The notes below the pieces were generated by a model that worked only from the letters and a program-made list of their open reading frames with translations, searched no databases and was not told where the DNA came from. This document shows positions 1 through 12,360 of a stretch of 64,000 nucleotides of DNA, in pieces. This DNA comes from Uloborus plumipes (taxonomy: Eukaryota > Arthropoda > Arachnida > Araneae > Uloboridae). How positions within the stretch are numbered: the first letter of the stretch is position 1; each line of letters opens with the position of its first letter. A program made the translations under genes and the position numbers. The stretch is from positions 1 through 64,000 of the forward strand of contig JAXGGA010005875.1 in assembly GCA_038373865.1 (NCBI GenBank). The letters are read 5' to 3'.

Positions 1-708
1 TCAAAAAGTATTATATTAATGTTGATTGAATAATAGTTTACGCACAAAACAATTTCAATCGTTTGCATTTAACCATTGTTACTAAAGTCAAGTGGAAGAA
101 AAGTCCAAGCGCCGTAACGTAACTATGACAACCATCAGAGGAAATTTCACTTCCGGCCGCCTCCTTTGGTTACACAGGGTATAGCACTAATTGCTACTTA
201 AATTGCTACTTTACTACTAAGCTAATCTAAGTAATAGGTTAAACTATTACTTTCTAATAATAGTCGAGACTAGCGGTTGCCACTCGCCAGGGGCAATTTA
301 AAGTATTTGGTTTTTTTGGCGACAACTAAATGTGATGTTGGTCGCCAAACTGGCGACCTACTTTTTTTCTGAACAAAAATACAAAATGCTGATGCATCTC
401 GTCGATTATGAAAAGAAAATAGCCATCAGCATCGTCACTGGCGGCCAATGGAGAGAAAATTGAAACTCATCTGCTTTAAAAAACACACATCCAGATACAT
501 ATTTTCAGTCTGGAAAATGAAATAAAACTTTGTTGGAAAAATAGTCAAAGATGACCAAATTTATGATTAACCCATTTATACCCAAGTTTTTTTTAACATT
601 TTTTTTTTTTTTTTTTTTCAATTTTTATCTGTTTAAAACTTTTACTTGGAATGGTTTACATACATTTTAGGCTTAAAATAGTTCACCGTTGCAATATTTA
701 TTAAGTTA
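1..708. other. AT-rich intergenic flank, no gene seen
   Basis: No coding region or recognisable element was identified. It holds scattered homopolymer T runs (about 592-618) and ends at the base flanking the Helitron 3' terminus. Confidence 0.5.
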
Positions 709-743
709 CTAGCTGCGTGGCCTGGCACTGCACGGGCTTTAAA

Positions 744-856
744 GTAGTGAGGAAGGTTTAAACAAACTACACGCCGCCAAGGCGGCTCGCTTTTAAGTAG
801 TGAGGAAAGTTTACAAACTACTCGCTGCCAAGGCGACTCGCTTTTAAAGTTGGGAG
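744..856. repeat. 53-bp tandem units of the Helitron 3' region
   Basis: Two units start at 744 and 797, each with GTAGTGAGG followed by the dyad CGCCGCCAAGGCGG or a variant. The same unit recurs in opposite orientation, four times, in the Helitron at 52.5-53.6 kb. Confidence 0.75.
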
Positions 857-858
857 GA

Positions 859-1340
859 GACTTATTTGAAACCTATGTACCTACTACATAAGAAAAAAAA
901 ACACCTTAAAAATAATAAAACAATACCCAATATAAAAATACTACGCACTTTTATTATGTGTTTAGATAAAAACCCATGTTGTACTAAAACATGACAGATC
1001 AAATTATTTATTTAGATTAGTAACTATATGCAACCATTAAAAAAAAGTTAGACTCATTTGAAGCCAACGTATATATGTGCTACATAAGGAAAAAAAGTTA
1101 AAAGAATAATAAAACACTACCCAATATAAAAATACTATGCAATTAAATTATGTGTTTAGTACCAATGATACAAAATAGTAAAAACGTTACAAAAATATGA
1201 CGAATCATATCATTTACTTAGATTAGTAACTATCTTAAATCATTAAAAAAAAAGAAGGTTTGACTCATTTGAAACCTACTTACCTACCTATTACATAAGA
1301 AAAAACGAAGTCAAAAAAAATAAGAAAACAATAGCAGTAC
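859..1340. repeat. ~200-bp tandem array, about 2.4 units
   Basis: Unit starts marked by GACT(C/T)ATTTGAA occur at 859, 1051 and 1262 (spacings 192 and 211). Each unit contains an ACATAAG block followed by an AATAATAAAACA-type block. AT-rich and non-coding. Confidence 0.65.
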
Positions 1341-1619
1341 GAAACAAAAACTATATCGACAAAATCTGCGGTCTTCCCCACTATTTTTTAGCCTACTTTC
1401 CCGTTAAAAATTAAAAAAAAGACGAAAAAAGTATTAAAAGTGGCTTAATAAAAAATATCGCCAAGTCAAAAAAATATCGCCAAGTTTAAAAAATATCGCA
1501 AGTCCGAAAAAAAAGCCAAAAAGAAATAAAAAGGTAAAATGAACATCGAAAAATTAAAAATTTGAAAGTAGGGTATTGAGATGGGGAATTTGTGTGTCGG
1601 TCGGTCGGTCTGTCTGCCC

Positions 1620-2660
1620 CCCCCCCCCTAATAACTTTTGAGTGAACATTCCGATTTTTACAAACTTTTTTTTGTTGGAAAGATCTCGGCTAGTACAGCT
1701 CATTTCCATGTTTGATTTTTCGATTTGAACAATGTTTGGTTCAACTTTAAACCGTTCAAACAACCTGTCCCGCGATGCTAACTTTTGAGTGAATATTCCG
1801 ATTTGAACAAACTTTTTTTTGTTCGAAAGATCTTATCAAGGATACTTCATTCCCGTATTTACATTTCCGATATGAACAGTTTTTCGTTCAACATTGAACC
1901 GCTAAAGCAAGCTGTCACCCCTAATAACTTTTGAGTGAACAGTCCGATTTAAATAAACTTTTTTTTTTGTTCCAAGGATCTCAGCAAGGATACTTCATTA
2001 CCGTATTTAAATTTTCAATTTGAACATTTTTTCGTTCAACATTGAACCGTTCAAGCAAGCTGTCACCCCTAATAACTTTTGAGTGAACAGTACGATTTAA
2101 ATAAACTTTTTTTTTTTTTTTTTGTTCGAAGGATCTCAGCAAGGATACTTCATTACCGTACTTGAATTTTCAATGTGAACATTTTTTCGTTCAACATTGA
2201 ACGGTTCAAGCAACCTTTTTTTTTTTTTTTTGTCGTGTGCCAGCCAGGCTGGCAATTTGGGGTGCGCTGCTTCACTTTTCCAACTGTACCGTTATTTGGT
2301 GTGAAGTCCGACTTCCACAGTACACGCATGCCATACGGACCCGTTTATAGGGTAGGCAACAGTTCACACAGCAACACATTCACACAAAGAAAGGACAAGG
2401 ACAGGAGAGATAAAGGACATCCATGCCCAAGCCGGGACTCGAAAACGGGGCCACACCATCCATGGCAGACTACTCTGACCACTAGACAAGGTTGCCGGTT
2501 TCAAGCAACCTTTCCCCACCTAATAACTTTTGAGTGAACCGTCCGAATGGAATAAACTTTTTTTTGTTTGAAAGATCTCGGAGAGGCTCATTCCCATACT
2601 TCGCTTTTTGATTTGAACCATTTTTCGTTCAATATTGAACCGCTCAGACAAAAAATTTAA
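1620..2660 (+). repeat. ~147-bp tandem array, five units, interrupted by a SINE
   Basis: The marker ACTTTTGAGTGAA recurs at about 1634, 1781, 1927, 2075 and 2526. Spacings are 146-148 bp, and about 156 bp for the last after subtracting the SINE. Each unit also contains a poly-T tract, GATCTC near the middle and TTCGTTCAACATTGAACCG. Units share orientation and most of their sequence. Confidence 0.85.
2219..2499 (-). mobile_element. tRNA-derived SINE with 14-bp target-site duplication
   Basis: On the minus strand the 5' part reads as a tRNA-like head: an A-box-like TAGTGGTCAGAGTA and a B-box-like TTTTCGAGTCC about 40 bases later. A non-tRNA body follows, ending in poly(A), seen as poly-T at about 2216-2231 on the plus strand. 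The flanking direct repeat TTCAAGCAACCTTT occurs at 2205-2218 and 2500-2513, so the insertion into a 147-bp unit is clear. Such SINEs are transcribed by RNA polymerase III and mobilised by LINE machinery. Confidence 0.8.
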
Positions 2661-4411
2661 CATTAGCGCCTACGGGGAATTTAAATTGAATGTTGATCCT
2701 GAACTTAAATTCGAATTTCCTTCAAGCTAACTTTGTAAGAAAATGGTTTTGATAAATATTGTTTGTAAAGTACTTTTATGAATAATCTTCTGTGAGGACT
2801 CTGATTCCGACTCCGACTCCGCAAACATGGCGGAAATCAGGCTCAAAAAAAAAAAAAAAAGACTGACTGTGCAGGTGATTTTTTTGTTTATTTATTCATT
2901 TGTTTCAATTCATTTATTATTATTATTTTTTTGGCAGACGATTTTTTTTTTGTTACAAAAATTTTTCATTCAAGAGGGCATTTTATTCTTTATTTGTAGT
3001 TAAAACTGGCAGCGGATTAAAAATGAAATTCGAGACATTTTATTCACGGACGAGTTTTTTTTTTCTTTTTTTGATAAAATGTGTTTTGATGCTCTTTGAA
3101 CTTTTATTTATTTATTTATTTATTATTATTTTTTTTTTTTTTTTTTTTTGGTTGAGGATTTTTTTTACGGAAGAACTGTAACAGTTACATTCTTTAAAAG
3201 GTGCGACAAAACTTTATTTATTCATTTGTTTACTTTTTACGTGGCTATTTCATCTGATGAGAGGGGTATATTTTGCTTTTAGAAATCAGCTTTAAGTGCT
3301 AAAAAGGTATGTTTGACATAATTTTCAGTCTCAGATAATCAAGAGAATAATGATCAGATGCTAGAATGCCGATGTCGATGTACGGGAAAGTAGGTTCGTT
3401 TAGTTCTTGACAGAACTTCTTGTTTGAAAGTTAAAAGGCACTTTTGTTTTCAAATGTCAAATTGCTACATTATGTCACAATTAAATATTAAAGGCTAAAA
3501 TCTTTGCAATTGTACTGAACTAATAGGAATTATTTGCCTTATTATAATCATCATAGGAGGGCCTAGAAACGCCGTAAAATAAAATGCTTTTAAGAAACGA
3601 AATGAAGAAAAGGGAACCAACAATGAATTTAAAAGATGTCGGCATAGCAACGCAATAAAACGTTAATAATTTGATCAGAAAAGAGGTTTTCGAACTCAAA
3701 GTTCAAACGCTTGTAACTTTTTTTCTAGTGGAGATAAAAGCCCCAAATCAATTCTGGGCTTAAAAATATCGCTCTATCCAATGGCGTAAAAATCAAAACT
3801 GTGAAATAATTAGTTTATTTTTTTATTTTTTTTTTATGGTTTTAATGAACCAAGTATTGCAAGAAATCGGGTGAAGCCTTGCAAAAGGCAAGTTTAAAAA
3901 TTGAATACCTCGTGCTGTGTTTAAGTTAAAGAATCGAAACAAACTGCATAGGACGGAGAAAAATTTTCTGCTTCCAATGATATACAATATTAATATGTGC
4001 AAGTAATTTTTAACTCCAGTATTCGGCGATTTATGTGAACATTGCCTTATAATCTATATAATCTATATATAACATTATTATTTTTAGTTATAACAATAAC
4101 TCCTACAGCCTAAAGCCTTCCTGGATAAATGGACTATTCAACACAAAAAAAATTTTTCAAATCGAATCAGTAGTTCCTAAGATTAACGCGTTCAAACAAA
4201 CAAACAAACAAACTCTACAGCTTTATAATATTAGTAAAGATTTAACGTCCTGTTTATGGGACACTAGGCAGATATGTGCGCAAAATACGACCTTACTTGG
4301 CTTTACTTTTGCAAAGTAACATCACAGAAGGCATCTGTGATCAATTTTAAGCAAATCATTTTAAAATAGTTTAGTTTTATAAAAAAAAAAAAGCTCGCAA
4401 AAAAAACTTAC

Positions 4412-4454
4412 TTTCTGCGGCTACCCATGCTGGATCGTTGCTTGACTGATTTGT
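4412..4454 (-). other. Possible orphan 43-nt coding exon
   Basis: Read on the minus strand, a plausible acceptor (pyrimidine-rich stretch ending in TATTTTCAG) is followed by 43 nt with coding-like composition, then GTAAGT. One frame is open and gives TNQSSNDPAWVAAE. It stands out in composition from the surrounding AT-rich DNA. It could be a short exon of a long-intron gene whose other exons lie outside the window, or chance. No partner exon was found. Confidence 0.3.
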
Positions 4455-7337
4455 CTGAAAATAGATGTCAATAAGTAAACTCTGTTGTCCAAATAGTGGC
4501 TCTAACTAGTTTTCTCAAGACGAAGGACTATTTAACTTGTGAAAAACAGCTTTAGTAAAATGATATACCCATTACAGGTTTTTGTATGCAGTAACTAACA
4601 AGCGTCCCGTTTTTAGGCTACTGGGCATAAATGGGTTAATAAGCAAATTAAATAAATTATTTATTTAACTTCAAGAATGCATGTGCGTTAAGTTTTTTTT
4701 TTTTTTTTTTTTTTTTTGTATAATGTCTTATTATTTGGATTTCAAACTGAATAATTTTACTTTCCAACAAAGTTTGTAAGTTTTTTTTTAAATATTTTTC
4801 TTTTATGAGTAGGAATTTAGTTAAGATATATGCAAGTACAAATATGCTATTACCAAATGCAGAATGAAGTAGAGTGGGATAACAGTTTTGGAACATGGTT
4901 CGACGCGACCGCCAACAACGCCGAAGTGGCCACTAACCTTTTTTGGTTTTACTAGCCACTGGCCACTATCAGTTTTTGTTAGTCTCAAGCTTTATTTTCT
5001 AACATCAACAAAAATTGCTAGATGAAATTTTCCAAAATGTTTAGTTCTTTTTTTTTCCAAAGTTGTAAACCTGGGTATTACTTTTCCTCCGATTTCGTCT
5101 TCGTTCAAAATTGGAGTAAACTTCATAATGGAGGTGTTTCCTTCAGTCAATAAACTACGTTTCGTCACTGATAATAATAGCATAAACAAAAAAATAACAA
5201 ATTTTAAATAACTTTCCACAATGTGTCATTTCTAAAACGAAGTGAGGTCTCATATGATGTCACAAATGAACAAACTTTGGTGGAAAGCCAGGTCGAAGCA
5301 TCAGCCGTATTGGATCTCTGGTAAACCAAGCTCTGCAACAGTGAAAAATTTGACCCAAAATGCCGACTCGTCTATAAAGTGGCTCTGTTTGGAGCGTTTT
5401 GTACACTTGTGACGCCAGCAGCAAAAATGAAACACAAACTCTGCGTTTTTCTATTTTTTAACAAAGAAAATTAGTCAAAATTGAGAAAAAAAATAATTCA
5501 CCCTCCCACCCTCCACCCCCCACACAAACACACCCTGGTTTTTGACAGTGTTCTTTTAGAAAATAAAATATTTTTAAAAAATTAGAAACACGCGTATTCA
5601 TTCAGCTCGAAAATGTACCTTTTGTTTTCGTTCGTTTACTAAAATTTCACATCATGTTCTGCATTATTTTCAATTATCAAAGTTAAAATTTTAATCTTAA
5701 TCGACCATGTAAAGTAATTATGCGAAAATCAACCAATTATTTCGTCCAGCAGATCATGCGATTATTGTACAGTTTAAAATGTTATTTCATTTTTACTTTT
5801 TTTTTTCCATTCTTCCTTTTCCATATGTATTAAACTGAACGCATTTTCAAAACAATGAGATTCATTCACTTTAAATATCTGAAATAATGAACGTAAGATG
5901 CTTTTATGAAGCAGTCGTTTCGATAATTAGACTTTAAGCTTCTTAAGTTAAACCCATCATTGTTATTTGTTTTCTTAAACATTTCTCTTAAAGAGTTGTT
6001 ACTAATCTTTTATTCATCACTTAAGACTGATAAGATTAGTTTAAAATCCTAATTGAACAGATGGGAGCAACTATTACCAGGCGTAATTGCATAGCTGTTT
6101 TTCTAAAAATAAAAATATATCATAACGGTGGTTATTAGCTTTCGCATAAAATGTTTAAGATCTCACGCTCTGTGAATATTTTATACTAGAAGTAAATTCT
6201 GGTGCAGCAAAGTATTAAAACCGTGCAGATAAGGTCTAATGAAGTAATTTTGTTTGAAAGGTGATTGCCCGTAAAAGATTATTTTTAATCGTGACTGATC
6301 TTTTTTCTTTTCATGTATAAAATATAGAGAAAACAGAAAAACAAGAAATAAGATACTGCAACGCCTTAAATTGTTTTTTGAGAAACTGATGAGGAAAATC
6401 GTTATTTTGCAAAATTTTCTGTAGCTCAAATTTTTCACTCTGTTGCAGCCAAAAATCAAAAACAGCTTTGAATCGATCTGGCAGTATTTTAATGAATACT
6501 GGACAATATAACTTCTATGCTTAATTAGCCGCTCTGAATTCTCAATGAAAAAACAAGATGAGTCTTGATTCTGATAGTTAATTAGGGATATTGAAATTCA
6601 GCTGTGTTACATTTGTATTTATGACAAAGTTTTCTGAAATTTTCAACAAATAATAGGTTTAGAATTCATTTATTCTCTTAGCATGACATTTTATTAAAAT
6701 TAGATGATTTCTTTTCTCCTCTCGCTTATTAGTTCACTTTTTTGTACTCTATGTAACAGAGTGGTCAAAATATTTTCAAGAACTTCATAAATTACTTAAA
6801 TATAAACCAGTGATACTTAATTATGTAAAAATAAATGGAAAATCACTAAGAGTTTTTAAACATCTAGAAGTTTTATTTTTTGGTTCGAGGCTACTCTACT
6901 CTTATTAAAATAATTTATTTTTCACATTTCTCTCGTGATTCGAAGTTATCCTCAGTAGCAGGATAATTTTACACAAAGTTATAAATTTATTTTAGATAGT
7001 TTTAAAAATTAATTTTTCTTACTTTTGAAAATATATGCAATACTTTAGGAGTTGCTCATCAGTTTCATGTGAATAATTGCAAGCTGATATTATTAAAAAC
7101 TGGGAGTATGTATGCACCAATCTACGTCATACTTATTTCTCCGTAAAAGCCATTGAGCTGTAAAAGCCAGTGAACTGACCACGAACCATGTATCAATAGA
7201 TTCGTAATTTTTTAGCTCTCATATTTCGCTATTTTACATAAATCTCCCATTTTAATTGGCAGAAATGTTACTAAAAGTGAAAATTCTTAAGCACGTCTTC
7301 GTGGGTTCGAGCAAATCACGAATGGAAGAAGCAAAGG
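4455..7337. other. Intergenic, no gene seen
   Basis: AT-rich sequence without convincing coding potential. A stretch near 5372-5396 resembles one end of the hAT MITE family found at 7989 (CTCGTCTATAAAGTGGCTCT), but no partner end was found. CA/C-rich low-complexity sequence lies at about 5500-5535. Confidence 0.5.
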
Positions 7338-7449
7338 TACACTTCTGGCCACCCAAATTGCAACACCAAGAAAGACTAGAGATATCACAATAAAATTTAT
7401 TTTTTAGATAACATGTTGACCAAATATCAAATGATTAAATTTATAGACT

Positions 7450-8700
7450 TCTGTGAAGTGTCGTTCCTGCCAAAATCAGTAGCCAGAGTAGCCGCCATTG
7501 TTGCAGATAACCGCTTCCACACACCTCGGCATTGATTCAAAGAGACTTTGGATGTGTTCTTGGAGTACAGCAAAGCAAGCAGCTTCCACATGTTGCCAAA
7601 GTTGATCTGTTGTAGCAGCTGGGGATGTAATCTAGGTCAATCGTTGAGCAACCATGAATCACGTGCTTTCTATCGTCGAAACATCAGTACAGCGAGATGG
7701 CCAGGGAAGCAACTCAATCTGGCGGTTGATGAAGAACTGTTGGACAATGCGTGCTATATGTGATTTATGGCACGTGCATTATACGTGCATTATCCTGTTG
7801 AAATATGGCTGTGGGTAAGCCCTGAAGGTAAGGAAGGACAACCGGCTGTTTAAAGTACCGTCAATGCGTACTAGAGGAGTGCGAGAGTGATAGCCAATAC
7901 CGTCCCATACCATAATACCCGGTGCAGGACCAGTGTGGTAGTGTATAACGCAGCTGCTTAGCATGCTCTCTCCACGGGGTCTCCAGACTAAGGCCCCTAT
8001 ATATACGAGCCGGCGCATCAAGATTAAGTTTCACCACTTTGGATCCAACGCGTGCTTGTGTGTTTGAGAGGTTGTCTTTTCTGGCCAGTAATCGCGTTTT
8101 GGTAATTTTTCACTGTGAGCAATTTATTAGCGGCACGCGGATTTGGCAAAGCTTAGCAATGTGCCAAAACTTTTTTCTGGTAACCCTACTCCGCAACAAT
8201 GAAAATATGAAAGTAAAAGTTAAGGAATTGGATCCAAAGTGGTGAAACTTAATCTTGATGCGTCGGCCTGTCTATATAGCGGCTCTACTCCAGACTATCC
8301 AGACCGACCATCGTGGTATTGCAGACAGAAGCGTGACTCGTAAGTGAAGAAAATTTCATTAAATTCTGCCATCTACAACCTTCTTTTATCGTACCATTGG
8401 CGGTGGAAACGTCTGTGGTTCTGTGTCAAGGGTAGACGAAGCAATGGACGTCTTCCAGACGGACCACTCTACTGTAAACAACGTCGAATGGTACGTGCAG
8501 ACACTGGATGATGCGTTACAGACGGAATGTGCTGTGCTATGGTTCGTGATGTGACTGAGCGATCCGCCACTACCATGCGCACAATGCGTCTGTCATCACA
8601 TAAAGTGGTGCCCCGAGGTGGATGTGATTCACCAAGTCGGTCCGGTGTACTCTACTGCATCCAACGATCACATATCCGCATCACAATTGTTTGATTTCAT
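7450..8700 (-). pseudogene. Tc1-like transposase pseudogene
   Basis: A cut-and-paste DDE transposase relic. The order on the minus strand is DNA-binding-region residues, HRRFHRQWYD, TYESRF, then after the MITE GIMVWDGIGYHSRTPLVRI and HIARIVQQFFINRQIELLPW, ending near LFESMPRCVEAVICNNGGY. The dispersed family resemblance is strong even though the frame is broken by an insertion, several stops and a mutated first catalytic position. It cannot make an active enzyme as read. Confidence 0.85.
7989..8287. mobile_element. hAT-type MITE, copy 1, inserted in the Tc1-like element
   Basis: A 299-bp element with about 58-bp terminal inverted repeats, starting TAAGGCCCC and ending GGCTCTA, highly similar through GGATCCA. 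It is flanked by the 8-bp direct repeat CTCCAGAC (7981-7988 and 8288-8295), the duplication length typical of hAT. It has no coding capacity. A second copy with its own 8-bp duplication lies at 34638-42211. Confidence 0.88.
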
Positions 8701-9058
8701 CCAACACGAGTGCCGATTTCCCTGAAAGATAATACATAATCTCTGTTCGCCACTTTCCTTCCTCTGTTGAACTCGGATACTTGATCAAAAGATGATCGGC
8801 GTTTCCTACTATACGTAATTAATTTTTTTTTTTCTTTTTTTGAAACAACCACAAGAAAAACACAATTGGCGAACTTAAAATCGTCCAAATCTCCAAGCCT
8901 TAAATACCTTTCAAGGTGGCGCCACAGGAGCGCGTGATGGGCGTATGCGCTTAAATTTTAATCATTTGCATATCTCATCTCCCCTCATGCATGTTGTAAA
9001 TTTCATCTAATTTGCACGCTTCCTTCATGGTGTTGCATTAACGGTGGCCAGCAGTATA

Positions 9059-11422
9059 GAACCTGGCACAGCTCCAAACTCTCTCTTAGCTTCTTCCATT
9101 CCAAGGCAAAGGTTTCTCTCTCGCCCGCTCTCTCTCTATCCCTCTCTCTCTATATATATATGTATATATTTTTTTTTTCAACAAGGAAGTAACATGTAAA
9201 CGGTAAAATCAAGCACGGAGAGTGAGTAATTACGTGAATATCTTTAGTGGTTTTTTGGTATTCGATACGATTGAAAAGGTAGATCTTAAATAGGGCTTGC
9301 AAAGTGACTCTTCCAAGATCGAATGGATCTGTTCAGAAGATCACCGTGCTGTGACGCACCCGACGTATATTGTTAGAAATGGAATGGTTCTAGAGGTGCA
9401 CTAAGCTGAAAGGCCAAAGTACACCGCCGAAAGTGGTGTAAACTGACCCGACGCACGAGCACCCCGTTGCACGAGCCGTCGTAGGCGGCAAGGTCTTGGT
9501 GGACACCTTAGGCGTCTAATCTAGACGCCTGGCTCGCACTTTTAAAATACGAGCAAGTCGGTTAAAAAGAGAGAGCTTGTGGATCATTGTCACTATGATG
9601 AACCAGTACGAGTATTCAATAATAGTTTCATCCCTTATCCCTGATATTATGATTAATATAAACTAGCATTTTAAAGTAAGCAAAATTATCACGTTATTCC
9701 ATAAAATCAATGGACATTATTTTTAAATAAACTACTTAATGAACTGTTTGGAGTTTATCAGATAAATATATGGATCAGAAAATTATTAACTCAATAAACA
9801 TATTTAAGCGATATTAGTTTTATTTACACAATTCCCAAGCACACACAAATCAAGTCAGTAAAGTTTCGTAAAATTATTCCCAAGGCTAATGAATATTTAA
9901 CACGTTAAACATGACAGAGATTTTGCATTTTATTTTCCGATTAATTTTGAGCAGGAATTTAATCAAGTGAAGTATGTTGATTTTAAGAGTAACTAGCGTT
10001 TTTGAAGTGTCTTTAAGCACTCTTCAAAGAACTCATATCTGAAATTTTATTTAAAATCGCCTGCTACATTTTTTTTCAAATGCAGCTATATTTTTTTAGA
10101 TTTGAGTTAGTTTCTGGATGGTGGGTGAATCTTAAAGTAGCAATCAAAAAATTAATTCCCTTGAAATCCACTTGCATGTCACATAAAAGCGTTTTTAATA
10201 AATATTTTGAGATTAACTTCTAAGTTGATTTCATTATGTATTGCCATTTAATTGTCTAGTGTTTTATTTTTCAGAAAAAGGCTATGGTAATGAGTAGTAG
10301 AATATAAAAGCGACAGAGCTTAGAAACAAATTGAAAATTTTATCGAAACGAACATTGAATCCTTTTATAATAACAAGAAATATTTTTAAAAAACCACGAA
10401 TAGTATAATAAAGGTATCAAATTTTGAAAATGGCTTGTGTAATCTATTCGTTGATCTTTGGATTACTTATTTTTTGACAGGATTCGACAAAATGTGTAGG
10501 AACTTAGTTAAAATATTGCTAGATAGGTGGCGCTGCAAGTTATAAAAATATTTTACCATTTCACTTTGCCCTGCTATTTCACTTTGCCCCACATTCCCCT
10601 ACATTTGTATGTATGTATGTGTGTACGATAAAAATGTAAACTGTGAAGACAATTTTAAGTAGTTTTTCAGTAGTCTATTTTTATCACAAAATTTAAAGCC
10701 TTTGTAAAAGTATATTTCACCGAATGAGCTCTTTATATTGTAGTTCAGCCAACACTAAAGAATATCAGCTGGCAAAAAAATAATTTCTGTATACGTTGGT
10801 TTTTCCGGCTATTGTTCCCAGATCCCTCAAATTTTCAACTAAAACTCTGAATGAAAGGGATTTAATTAAATAGTTTGCACTTCATTTGTACAGTATTTAC
10901 TTTAAAAATTTATCTCCCCACCCCTGCTCACCTGAAACTATTTAAACTAATATCTTTCTCTCTTTCTTCTTCTTTTTTTTTTTTTTTTTTTTTTAAATAA
11001 AACAGAGGGTGGTAGCAAATGTCTTACAGAGTTCAAAATTAAAGACCACCCTAGTTCGGACATACTAAAAATAGGAGGAATACGAAACATAATAGCTGGA
11101 TTTTAATTAGTACATATGTATTAATCGTAATTTAAAGAAAAATATACTCAATTGATGGGAAAAAGCTTTTATTAAAACATCTATATGTATGAAAATGAAT
11201 GTATGTATATTTCTTTGTTTGTATGTTTGTTCCTTATACAAATCCATAGTTTTTGTTGGATTTTCATCAAACTTGGCACAGAGGTTCCTTGATGCACTGA
11301 AATTTACATAGGCGGGTTTTGAAATTTTTAAAAAATCCAAAAAGCTCAAAACTCAAGTTTTTTGCCTCAAAACGACCATTTTCTTTCAATCTTGGCTATA
11401 TAGAGTAATAGCGATAAAATTT
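9059..11422. other. Intergenic with simple repeats and a lone pogo-like end
   Basis: CT- and TA-rich microsatellite sequence spans about 9115-9175. A dyad GGCGTCTAATCTAGACGCC lies near 9508-9526. About 10545-10600 reads, on the minus strand, GGGGAATGTGGGGCAAAGTG next to a TA. It resembles one end of the GGGG-terminated pogo-like elements at 27.4 and 35.4 kb, but no partner end was found. No gene was seen. Confidence 0.45.
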
Positions 11423-12360
11423 TAAGGCTCGACCGATGCATCGGCCAGGCCGATGCATCGGCGCCGATGGTTGAAATTTTTCCCATCGGCCATCGGCATC
11501 GGCCGCCGATGCTAACTCGGCAAAAACATCGGCCCATCGGCCTCGAAAACATCTAAATGCCGATGCCTGGCCGATGTTTAAATAAGAAAAGTTTTCTTGA
11601 GAGGAAATTTTGTCTCCTCTATTTTTTACTTCACAATAAAAGTACGTTCACCATGTGGCTTGAAATCGAGCAGCAACGGGACCAAAACAGTTCTGGATGT
11701 TGGAATTTTCCGAATCGGGCAGATATCGAAATTTTCATTTTTGTATGTGAATGAAAGGCTTTTGTTTTTCTTTTTCATTTTAAAAATGTTAGCCAGATGA
11801 ATTTGGCAAACATTTATTTTAAGAGAAGACGGGATCTGTGTTGTAAAATTTCGAGGAGGGATCCACCTGTGGTTTCTTTGTTATGTGATAAGATTGTTTT
11901 CTTTTTTTTTCTGAAATCTAATATTGTGTTACTCAATTCTAAATTATCCAGTCTCGAATTGAATATTGAAGCTGTTACGATTTTCCCTTTAAGTCATATT
12001 CGTTTAAGCAGGAGTGCCCATCTGCGAGGGCCATGGCCTATACTTGCCCGTCTAATTTTTAAAAGTTTTTTTTTTTTTGGGGGGGGGGGGGTATTTGAGT
12101 TTTTTAAGCTTTTATTTTGGTCTCCGTGGTATTTGGATTTTTGCTCCGCCATTGCTCTTGGGGGTGGGGGCAACCTTGAGTTCAAAGCAAAAAAAAAAAA
12201 AACTTTTCCCATTGACTTATCCTGATATGTCTTGACCATGAAGCAAAAAACTAACAAGTATTTATATGTATGCATAAGCTCCCCCCCCCCCCCCGCAAAG
12301 GCGATAGCACACCCTCTTCAAATGCTACGGAACATCTCCTCTCCAAAAGAGATTAAAAAC

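Larger units (their letters stand above)
1391..3398 (+). repeat. Dispersed module with CCTACTTTCCCGT inverted ends, copy 1
   Basis: The left end carries CCTACTTTCCCGT and the right end its reverse complement ACGGGAAAGTAGG. An inverted copy lies at about 24083-25625, a shortened direct copy at about 19917-20637 and an end fragment at about 16478-16640. The interior contains about five ~147-bp tandem units. Homology to copy 2 extends about 15 bp beyond the inverted ends on the right side. I do not recognise the family. It could be an independent element nested in the Helitron or a module traded among Helitrons. Confidence 0.6.
709..4240 (-). mobile_element. Non-autonomous Helitron, minus strand
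   Basis: Read on the minus strand, the left end finishes in CTAG followed by T (709-712, flanking base 708). A GC-rich stem-loop (GCCCG/GGGC type) sits a few bases inside it, which is the classic Helitron 3' end. The right end starts with TC at 4240-4239 in the form TCTTTACTAATATTATAAAG, closely resembling known arthropod Helitron 5' ends, with A as the preceding base. Insertion between A and T without target-site duplication fits Helitrons. No RepHel reading frame is present. The interior is filled with tandem arrays, a dispersed module (1391-3398) and a SINE. The two ends could belong to different copies; comparison with a full-length relative would settle this. Confidence 0.65.
7338..9058 (-). 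mobile_element. Decayed Tc1-like DNA transposon
   Basis: Terminal inverted repeats pair TTCTGGCCACCC...TTGCAACACC at about 7342-7370 with their imperfect complement at about 9028-9056. TA dinucleotides flank both sides (7338-7339 and 9057-9058). The minus strand encodes recognisable Tc1-family transposase pieces: TSRTIAQHIPSVTHHPVSAR and LTQNHRRFHRQWYD (around 8350-8560), the catalytic strand as TYESRF, then GPAPGIMVWDGIGYHSRT (around 7870-7960) and ELLPWPSRCTDVS near 7690. The expected first catalytic Asp (TDESRF) is Tyr, the SPDL motif is altered, and stops and frameshifts are present. A hAT MITE interrupts the reading frame. Confidence 0.88.

Noticed and set aside
2175..2537. Open frame of 120 codons
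   Set aside because: It is the antisense of the SINE plus poly-T and tandem-repeat sequence.
9115..9175. CT/TA repeats as a promoter
   Set aside because: Simple-sequence DNA next to a dead transposon with no gene downstream.
9290..9545. GC-richer patch with a GGCGTCTA/TAGACGCC dyad, considered as a tRNA or SINE
   Set aside because: No A/B-box pair at proper spacing and no cloverleaf could be drawn.
11797..12275. Overlapping frames of 142 and 93 codons on opposite strands
   Set aside because: Composed of poly-T, poly-G and poly-A tracts and translated repeat DNA within the hAT derivative.
12010..12300. CAGGAGTGCCCATCTG as the start of another hAT element
   Set aside because: No matching right end or 8-bp duplication was found; likewise the lone ends at 22975, 23387, 30797 and 43832.
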